Of a stretch of DNA of 64,000 nt, positions 1 through 8,301 are shown one piece after another. A model generated the notes under the pieces. The model worked only from the letters and a program-made list of their open reading frames with translations, did not search any database and was not told the DNA's origin. Position 1 is the first letter of the stretch. The number at the start of each line of letters is the position of its first letter. Position numbers and translations under genes: made by a program. The DNA comes from Anomaloglossus baeobatrachus. Its lineage: Eukaryota > Chordata > Amphibia > Anura > Aromobatidae. The DNA lies in NCBI RefSeq assembly GCF_048569485.1, contig NC_134353.1:530751008-530815007 (forward strand), read 5' to 3'.

Positions 1-620
1 TGGCGCTCCAGAGAGTGCTGCCGCCTTTCTGAAGCCATCCTGGGATGTAGGCATGAGCACCCGTGCTGCTCCTCTACCTTCCGGTCCCATAAAAGGTGCG
101 CCCCTCCCCCCCCCCCCCGTTTCAATGCGCCCAGCGGTGTCCAGACGGCAGGCACCTGCCCTGAAACACCACCGCTGCTGCATGGGCGCTGCCATCCCCT
201 TCAGTAGACGTCACGCAAGCACGCCTCCAGTACCCTGCATGCCCTGTGCGCGTCCCAGAGTGCGCCACATTCGGAAATCCTAGGCAGCAGGGGAGCGCAA
301 GGGTGGTGGGGGGGGGGAGGGAAGTGGCAGTCCGGAACCCCTGATAGGCACTGCCGCAACCCCCCCCCCCCGGACACCAGGTTCCCCAAGGGCTGGTGGA
401 CGGCGCAGGACTCACCCTGCTTTTCCGGACACCGGACAGGGCTGGGTAATTACAGCTTCTGTACTTCAAACTTCTTACTTCAACCGCCGTATTCCAGAAC
501 AAGGTCTCCCATCAAGGACAGGAAACCAACTGACGAAGGGGAGAGGTACTGCCCTTTTATTTCAGAATGGTTTCCTGTCCTCGCTGGGCGGATCCCTCTC
601 TCACGTGGTGCTGTCATGGT
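1..620 (-). mobile_element. DIRS-type terminal remnant (copy A), fossil
   Basis: Bases about 490-600 resemble the right end of the DIRS fossil at 36,226-36,336: a GACAGGAAACC segment, a CCCTTTTATTTCAG segment, then TTTCCTGTCC and GTGGTGCTGTC in the same order. The GC-rich bases before it look like the leader part of such an element. It is only an end fragment with no coding domain visible. Confidence 0.4.
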
Positions 621-1384
621 TGAGGGGAAAAGAAGGCATATTCAAAATAGGTAATGAGTGGCTTGGAAGTGAATGAGTGACTGTGGGAGCTTACAGCTGC
701 ACCAGTGACAAGGCAAGTATAAAGATTTGCTCCTACCCCTTTGTGCCAGATTCTGGTCCCAATAGACTAGGAAAAGGCAACTGGCCAGATCCAGGCATCA
801 ATCACTGGCCACCGAGTCGGCAGGGGATTGATCTGCAAGTCCTCCCATCACTAATTAGAAACTCTGCTACAAAATGCAAAGAAACATGCAGCTTCTGTAG
901 TCATCACAATAATGCAATAGAAAAAACTGCAAATATAGCCACAGTAAGAATGAAGTCTCAGACCATACTGGGGAAGGAAATGCATGTAATATTGGTACCA
1001 AAACTGTGGTAAAATAATGCAGTGTGAGCATGTAGCCTTAATGTCTTGAACCCACAATGCTCCACTATCCAGACCCTCATCTCTGGACAATTGCAGCAGG
1101 AAATCCCATTTCTGTGAAAGGCTCAGGGTTACTAGAAGCAGTGAGGATTGGAAAGTAGACTATTCCTCTGCACCATAAAAGGCTGAAAAAAGACAAAAAC
1201 ACCAAACAACCCACAAGTCTGCATTCTGGAAAATACAGATTTGTACGTTTCAGTACTCCACTTCCAGATGAATTTGCTGATCTTCAGGACAAGTTGCCTT
1301 GCAACAACCCACCAAGCATTCGGTGTGCAGATTACCACAGAATGACATGTTTGACAGTGACCACCATCGAGATGCTAAACCTAC

Positions 1385-4300
1385 TTTGAGGCTCGAGTTT
1401 CTGCAGGATTGGCATGGCGCTGGTGATGGCCACAGAAGTGATGCTCTTCACACTTTTCTCTGCGACGTCACATACAGACTTCAGGTAGGGATGGTTGTCT
1501 TTAGTGGTCACGTAGGTGGAGGACACCATGTCATATGTAGAGCTCACAAATGGGAGGTTTATCAACCTTACCACCACATTCTACACAAGAAAAAAAGAAC
1601 AAATCACTTGTACAGTCTGGTAATTCCATTCAAAATAAATTTCATTAAAATTAATTCTTCCATGAACTAGATTAAATCCCCAGGGTCAGACTAATCAGTT
1701 TAGTCTCCATTTTACAACAACATGGCATGCTGCAATGATCACTGGATCCTAAAGATGCACCTAGGAAAAGGCATTACTTCTATAGCAATAAATGCTTACC
1801 AATAACAATCTTACCCAATTTCCATTGCCGCATCCATCCCCTCCTCAAGAATAAAACCTCTAAGGCTACATGCGCACGCTGCTTCTTTTTCGTGTTCACA
1901 AACTGCAGCCAAAACTGCACCTTGTCAGAGAGAGCCTGGAAATGTCACAAAAAATGTAGGTGCATTTTTGCTGCTTTTTTGGTGCGTTTTTGGCTGCAGT
2001 TTTGTCAATTGTTTCATGAATTTTTCAGTTCAAACAAGCCCATAAAGCTTGTTGAATTGGAAAAAAAAAAAATTAGAAATAAATTATTAAAAAAAACGGC
2101 GTGCGGTCCCCCCCAATTTTAATGCCAGCCAGATAAAGCCATACGGCTGAAGGCTGGTATTCTCAGGATGGGGAGCCCCACGTTATGGGGAGCCCCCCAG
2201 CCTAACAATATCAGTCAGCAGCCGCCCAGAATTGCCGCATACATTATATGCGACAGTTCTGGGGCTGTACCCGGCTCTTCCCGATTTACTCTGGTGCGTT
2301 GGCAAATCGGGGTAATAAGGAGTTATTGGCAGCCCATAGCTGCCAATAAGTCCTAGATTAATCATGTCAGGCGTCTATGAGACACCCTCCATGATTAATC
2401 TGTAAATTACAGTAAATAAACACACACACCCGAAAAATCCTTTATTAGAAATAAAAAACACAAACACATTCCCTCATTACCAGTTTATTAACCCCGACAA
2501 AGCCCTCCATGTCCGGCGTAATCCAGCATGCTCCAGCGTCGCTTCCAGCAGTGCTGCATGGAGGTGACCGGAGCAGCAGCAGACACCGCCACTCCTGTCA
2601 CCTCCATGCAGCTAATGAAGACAGCCGCGCGATCAGCTGAGCTGTCACCGAGGTTACCCGCGGCCACCGCCGAATCCAGCGGTGGCCGCGAGTAACCTCT
2701 GACAGCTCAGCTGATCGCGCGGCAGGAGCGTGGAGCCGGCCGGCGGCAGGAGCGTGGAGCCGGCCGGCGGCAGGAGCGTGGAGCCGGCCGGCGGCAGGAG
2801 CGTGGAGCCGGCCGGCGGCAGGAGCGTGGAGCCGGCCGGCGGCAGGAGCGTGGAGCCGGCCGGCGGCAGGAGCGTGGAGCCGGCCGGCGGCAGGAGCGTG
2901 GAGCCGGCCGGCGGCAGGAGCGTGGAGCCGGCCGGCGGCAGGAGCGTGGAGCCGGCCGGCGGCAGGAGCGTGGAGCCCGGGACTTTCAGCGGCGGCGGTG
3001 AGAGGGGTCCATCATCTCCCCTGTGCGGGGACCGCAGTACTTCGGGGAACACAGGGAGGACGGGACTACCAGCGGCGGCAGCAGCAAGAGGGAAAAAAAT
3101 CAATGTTTTCAGCTGCCAATGTCCATCCCCCTCTCGCTGCCGCTGCTGATAGTCCCCGTCCTCCACATCATCTCCCCTGGGGACAGCGGTACTTCGGGGA
3201 ACACGTGGAGGACGGGACGGGACCACTTGCCTGACCTCACTTCCTGACAAATCACCTGCGTTTTTGCTAGCAAAAACGCAGGTAAAATGCACCACTTTTG
3301 ATTAGCATGCATTTTTCCTGCGTTTTTGATGTCCTCATTGATTTCAATGGGTGACAAATGTTGACAAAAACGCAGGAAGAATGAACATGGTGCATTTTTT
3401 TTGTCACAAACTTTGAAAAAAAAAACGCTGACAAATAAACTGCAATGTGCGCATGACAAATCTGACTTCTCAGAGACTTTGCTGGGAAGTCAGAAAGTTC
3501 TGCTGACAAAACTGCAGCAAAAAAGCAGGAAAAAAAGCAGCGTGCGCATGTAGCCTAATTATGCTGGATCACAGGAGTGCGGGACCTGAAGGCCACTAAC
3601 AGGGTAAAGCATATGGACTGAAGGCAACAGATCAGACAGGTTTGGGGAGAGGGGGAACCATCTCTTGGGATTGTGCACTGGATGTCACAGCCAGGTTCCC
3701 ATGATACCAAGTGACCACTGATGAATCCACTGCCAGATTACTGAACTGTGGACAGCAGTCTGATCATTGGAGTTCACACTGGGGATTGCTGTGCAGCCGT
3801 GTCCTGCAATCAGACAGGGTTCAACTGAGGGCTGCCTGCTGCTCAATTAACTGAGCTGAACCATTGCTGGATTGCAGGACAAAGCACCAGAGCAGTCCGG
3901 TCATGGGACTACATCAGGATGAGTTGTGTTACATCTAATGAATGTGCCATGTCTGGGTTGGCTGCAGGTTAGTATTTTTAGGCTGTTATGGGGCAATATC
4001 CACAGACCTTCTGAAACTGAATAACCAGCAGTCAGCTTTACCATGGATTGGTTAGAAAAAAAAGAATATAAAAAGAAATACAGCACTTTTTTTAATTTAA
4101 ATAAATTGGGTGGATCTTTATTTTTCATAAACAGCCACAGTAAGGCTGCTTTCACACTACGTCTTTTTAACATGCGTCCTGAAATTATTCCCCCCCCCGC
4201 AAAAACAGATCCAGTGCAAATATGTTTTCACTTCAGTGCATTTGCAATGGACTCGCGTCCACATGCATTTGCGTGCGTTATAGTGAGGATCCAGCGACTT

Positions 4301-6650
4301 GCAGTTTAACTTTTTTCAAAAACGCTACTTGTAGCATTTTTGAGCTGCGTCCAAATACTGCAAATCGCTGGATCCTGACTAAACAGCACGCAAACGCATG
4401 TGAACGCTGGCATGCTGATACAGGATCCTGCTTGAGCATGCCCAGAAACCAGCCTGGCGTGATCAGTCCCTCTCTCCCCCTCCCCCCTCCTTAGAGCGGT
4501 GGACGCTCGTAACCAAGATAAATATCGGGTAACCAAGCAAAGCGCTTCTTAGTTACCCGATGTTAACCTTGGTTACAGCTTACTGCAGTTGTCAGATGCC
4601 GGCTCCCAGTCCATCACGTTCAGTTCCCCTCACTCCCGATCACATGACTTCAATGCCCGCCCATAAACTTCAAGTGACAGGATCCTGGAAAATAATACAT
4701 GCGTTTTTCTTTGCAAAAACAGGATCCGCTTTCACACCAAAAAAACGTTTGAGGCATGTTAGAAAAACAGTGTGAAAGCAGTGTAAAGCAGACCCCTGGA
4801 GGCTGCAGCTAGTTTTACCCCTGCTGGTAATCAAAAATATGGCAAAACCACATGCCGTTCATTAAGTTATTTTACACTACCATACAATAAATCACAGATA
4901 CTAAAAGAGGGGGGGGCATATCTAGCAGTCTGCAGACACTGGCACACAGTAAGCAGGGGAAAAGTGAATATTCATGAAGCTTAATGAGCAGGCCAGGAGA
5001 AGTGTGACTGCAGTGTAATCTTCCAGGAAATATGTATAAGGCTGTGCCCACGTGTGTGCGCTCTGCACCGCAACGTCCGCTTCAGAGCGCAGCTGAAAAG
5101 CTCCGTTCTGAAACTTTGCCGACTGCAGAATTCGTGCGCTCTGGATGCTGCCACTCCCTATAGACAGAATGGAGACAGCATGCAAAGCGCACAATAGTGA
5201 CATGTTGCTTTTTAGAACGCAGTGATTTGGCAGCATGCAAATCGCTGCGTTCTAAAACGCAACGTGGGCATGGATTATGCACAAAGATTGCATGTGTCCT
5301 GCATCCCCTGCACAGTTACGCTGCAGTGCAGAACGCAGCGTAACTGCATGCAATACGCACACGTGGGCACACTGCTCTTAACCCCTTAGCAGCCACCTAG
5401 CCCTTACTCCAACCATTTTACAGCACAGAAAGTCTTATCCCCATTTACGTCTATGGGGTTTGTTGTCTTGGGTCAGGTTTCGTTTCCAGATATAACTTCT
5501 CATTCCATATTAGACAAACCCAAATGTGCATGGGTCTGCTCATCTCTATTAAACAATTAATCAGCATGTAGGCAACTAGAGATGTGCTGTCAATCATAAT
5601 ACGCAGATAATGGTTTATCAGACACTTCTAAATATGTCATGAAGACCACCTTGTCTAAATGAGCCATTAGAGAAAAGTGGAGAAATCCAGACTTCAAAAC
5701 CAACTAATCTGTTTACATGCCCATGCAGCTTTCAGAGACAAATCCAGAAGACCCCTCACATTAGGAGTCTGTTCATTTCTAAATAAGCCTCACTTTCATA
5801 TGCAAATGAGGCTGAAGGGTTATGGTAGCCTTCATGCCTTTACCATTCCAGCTCTATTCCTCCCCCAGCACCACCTCTTGCTAGAATGAGCCTCTATGCT
5901 GGGTAACCTCAGGCAATGGAGCTCTCAATGAAGTAGTAAGCGGTGGCACAGAGCTGGAGTGACAGGTGTCAGATCCACAACCTCATTTGCACATGGATTA
6001 AAAACACTGATTTCTCAAAGACTGGCCATGTAAAGGTTGTGCTGAGCTTGATTTCTGGAATCTACATGCACATTACGGGGGTGAGAGCCTGCTGACAGAT
6101 CCCTTTACATGCATCACATATGCATTAGATCATCTCTGAAAATAAAGAATTCAGGACCCTCACTAAGGGGTTAAAGCTGATGAGCCGCACTCACTGCAGC
6201 ACCTGCTCAATGCCAGCACTGACCACAGCACAGACTGCAGGTATAGGAAGACACCCATAGGAGCACAGCCATTTCCATCAGTGATCAGATCATGTACTGC
6301 TCTACAGCTCCACACAGCGCTACAGAACAGTCCTGGCCATAATCCTCACATGGAAGCACCAACACCTGGAGACCTGCACCAAACCCGACCTGAGGTGGGC
6401 ACTGCCAGCAGATCCTGTGCACCTGGGGCACTACACAGCCTGGCACCAGCAGATGGCAGATACCAGAGAGCCTCCCACAGGGCATATACCAGGGGCACTG
6501 AGGAGCCACCTACTGCTGCACTAATAGTGAGGGGCTCAGACCCCACAGTAAGGGGCAGAGTATAAGCTCCACTACATCTGCCCCCTCCATGCCCAATATA
6601 TACCAGGGTGGAAACATTACCTGCTGCTGCTGTTCCACTGTCTCAGCCAT
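1385..6650 (-). CDS. plin2: plin2 duplicate, exons 1 and 2 only within window
   Basis: Copy A carries coding exon 1 at 6650-6621 (MAETVE plus four Q, donor CAG|GTAATG) and exon 2 at 1580-1385. Exon 2 is intact, with the same coding bases and splice sites as copy B. The next exons would lie left of base 1, so it is open whether this is the 5' end of a second complete gene, a 5' fragment or the other haplotype. Within the window nothing is broken. The intron between the two exons holds the same Harbinger-like elements and minisatellite as copy B. Confidence 0.75.
2624..2723. repeat. near-perfect hairpin beside minisatellite (copy A)
   Basis: Arms 2624-2670 and 2679-2723 are reverse complements except for a two-base bulge and one mismatch, around an 8-base loop (CGAATCCA). 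The arms begin GCCGCGCGATCAGCTGAGC. The 3' arm runs straight into the first minisatellite unit. Copy B has the same structure at 50013-50112 with one extra mismatch. Confidence 0.9.
2724..2979. repeat. 24-bp GC-rich minisatellite, 10 full units (copy A)
   Basis: The unit reads GGAGCGTGGAGCCGG followed by CCGGCGGCA. The units are essentially identical. Because 24 is a multiple of three, it stays open in several frames and gives spurious EPAGGRSV or GSTLLPPA repeat ORFs. It is intronic and inside a transposon. Confidence 0.95.
4144..4783. mobile_element. TAA-flanked MITE, GGCTGCTTTCACACT family (copy A)
   Basis: The left end is GGCTGCTTTCACACT after TAA; the right end is AGTGTGAAAGCA plus a mutated tip before TAA. 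Copy B keeps the perfect end AGTGTGAAAGCAGCC. It has no coding capacity. The inverted ends and 3-bp TAA fit PIF/Harbinger MITEs. Confidence 0.7.
5040..5378. mobile_element. TAA-flanked MITE, GGCTGTGCCCACG family (copy A)
   Basis: The left end is GGCTGTGCCCACG; the right end contains CGTGGGCACA then a decayed tip, and TAA lies on both sides. The interior is rich in GCAACG and GCGCTCTG-type palindromes. It is non-coding. Confidence 0.5.
5380..6620. other. plin2 intron 1 sequence, no feature recognised (copy A)
   Basis: This non-repetitive-looking intron sequence ends at the exon 1 donor. The short ORFs here have no recognisable domain. The copy B equivalent is 53,127-54,368. Confidence 0.4.
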
Positions 6651-6762
6651 GTTGCTAGGAAAATCCCTACAAAAAGTAAAGCACACGGTCATCGCCGAGA
6701 AAGAGCAAACACCACCAGAGATCTCTCCTCTAATCCCAGCACGGGCTGAAGCCGCCACCCAC

Positions 6763-6908
6763 CTGCTCACTACAGCCACTGCCTGCCAGAGAGGAATGAG
6801 TCAATGAGCGCTCCTCGGGCGTCTGCGCTCTTATAGGCGGATAACCACGCCCACCTGACTATGCGCGGTCTCCGGAGGCTCCCTGCAGTCAGCTGACTGG
6901 TGACGTCA
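6763..6908 (-). promoter_or_regulatory. plin2: plin2 promoter, duplicate (copy A)
   Basis: The same array as in copy B is kept in full: CRE 6901-6908, palindromic E-box 6886-6899, CACCC/KLF box 6845-6855, TATA 6830-6836, AP-1 just downstream, donor at 6763. One extra G lies between the TATA and KLF boxes (GGCGGATAA versus GGCGATAA). Nothing visible would disable it, so copy A could be transcribed leftward out of the window. Confidence 0.55.
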
Positions 6909-7065
6909 CAGTCTGCTCTCCTGACTGAGGGCGGCTGTGCGCGGCGTGCAGGGGTCACGGTGTGACTGACAGTTGTGTGGTGAGGCCGGTAACGGGGGCG
7001 TGTTATGTGCTGGAGGAGCCTGTACACAGGGCAGTTATTGTGGGGATAGTGGGAGTGGGGTCTGG

Positions 7066-7400
7066 CAGGGCCGGCTCCAGGTTTTTGTGGGCCCTGGGCG
7101 AAAGAATCTCAGTGGGCCCCATCCACACATAGACATGCACAGATACATACACATACAGGCATACGTACACATATTTAGGCTCTGTGCGCACTGGGAAATG
7201 GAATTTTCTTGTGAAAATTCCGCATGTCCTCAAAGATTACCGCACCCGCGGTAAAAAACCGCGGGAAACCGCATCCGAAAACCGCATGCGGTTTGCCGCG
7301 GTTTTACCGCGGTATTATTCGCAGTTTTGCCACGTGCGGGTTGGGATGTGCTTTATTGCATTCAATGCAATAAAGCACATTGAAGGAAAAAAAAAAAAAG
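7066..7400. mobile_element. MITE debris upstream of plin2 promoter (copy A)
   Basis: A CAGGGCCGGCTCC start at 7066 resembles hAT-type ends. A second start, GGCTCTGTGCGCACTGGG after TTA at about 7171, resembles the Harbinger-like MITEs. CCGCGGT-rich palindromes follow, then a perfect 33-bp palindrome at 7347-7379. No matching right ends are visible. The copy B equivalent is about 54,816-55,150. Confidence 0.4.
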
Positions 7401-7415
7401 TCCTTTAATTCTGAG

Positions 7416-7620
7416 ATAGTAGATAGACAGAAGAATAGATAGAGGGATAGACAGACAGATAGATAGAGGGATAGATAGACAGATAGATAGAGGGATAGAT
7501 AGATAGACAGACAGATAGATAGAGGGATAGATAGATAGACAGACAGATAGATAGAGGGATAGATAGATAGACAGACAGATAGATAGAGGGATAGATAGAT
7601 AGAAGGATAGATAGAAGAGG
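7416..7620. repeat. GATA/GACA tetranucleotide array (copy A)
   Basis: An array of GATA, GACA and GAGG tetramers is organised as a 32-bp higher-order unit. On the minus strand it reads as SIYLS-type nonsense protein. It has two higher-order units fewer than copy B. Confidence 0.95.
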
Positions 7621-7831
7621 AATATATGTGCTCAGTATTATATCCAAAGGTTGTCTTTTCAAAATTGACTGCTACAGGGCTACCAGCATTGTTCAATCTC
7701 TGTTAATGCTCAAACCGTACACCGCACACGTCATTAAATCAGTCTGTATGGCTGTTGTACCAGAAAGAAGCCCCTTCTAAACATGATACTTAAGAAAGCC
7801 CACAAACAATTTGCTGAAGACAAGCAGACTA

Positions 7832-8226
7832 AAGGTACTGTCCCACATAACGAGATCGCTAGCGAGATCGCAGCTGAGTCACCGTTTTGCGATCCCGTTA
7901 GCGATCTCGTTATGTGTGACACTTACCAGCGATCAGGCCCCTGCTGTGAGATCTCTAGTCGTTGCAGAATGGTCCAGGTCATTTTCTTCAAAGGCGATGT
8001 CCTGCTGGGCAGGACACATCGCTGTGTTTGACACTGTGTAACAGGATCACAGTGACTGCTGAGATCGTTATACAGGTTGCTACTGCGATCTGTATTGTTC
8101 TGCATCGCTGGTAAGATCTGACTGTGTGACATCTCACCTGCGACCTCCCAGCGACTTACCTGCGATCCCTATCAGGTCGCATCGTTTTTGGGATCGCAGG
8201 TAAGTCGTTATGTGTGAAGGTACCTT
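7832..8226. mobile_element. MITE with AAGGTAC ends and GATCGC palindromes (copy A)
   Basis: The ends AAGGTACTGTCCCACATAACG and the inverse of CGTTATGTGTGAAGGTACCTT form imperfect inverted repeats; the interior is full of GCGATC-type palindromes. It is non-coding. The target duplication is unclear, so the superfamily is not assigned. The copy B equivalent is 55,646-56,040. Confidence 0.5.
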
Positions 8227-8259
8227 AAGGAAATGGATTACTGAAACCCAGTGATAAGT

Positions 8260-8301
8260 AATAAGTTTATCTTGGTCTGATAAGACCAAGATAAACTTAT
8301 T
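8260..8301. repeat. perfect 19-bp-arm hairpin at truncated Tc1 end (copy A)
   Basis: AATAAGTTTATCTTGGTCT (8260-8278), loop GATA, then its exact reverse complement to 8301. The right arm is Tc1 transposase coding sequence (TKINLF region); the left arm is an inverted copy of it. The same structure lies in copy B at 56074-56115. Confidence 0.9.

Larger units (their letters stand above)
1864..3555. mobile_element. PIF/Harbinger-like non-autonomous element with minisatellite (copy A)
   Basis: The ends are perfect 19-bp inverted repeats (GGCTACATGCGCACGCTGC) flanked by a TAA target duplication at 1861-1863 and 3556-3558, as in PIF/Harbinger elements. There is no transposase. The body contains a GGCTGGTATTCTCAGG-type module, a long hairpin and a 24-bp minisatellite. 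It sits in plin2 intron 1. Confidence 0.75.

Noticed and set aside
677-1012. 111-codon ORF conserved in both copies
   Set aside because: The copies are nearly identical everywhere, so conservation says nothing. No domain, splice or codon signal is recognised, and it lies antisense in a plin2 intron.
7416-7620. CRISPR-like array
   Set aside because: Simple tetranucleotide repeat without unique spacers, in a vertebrate genome.
7304-7696. SIYLS/SLYLS-rich ORFs on the minus strand
   Set aside because: Translation of a GATA/GACA tetranucleotide array.
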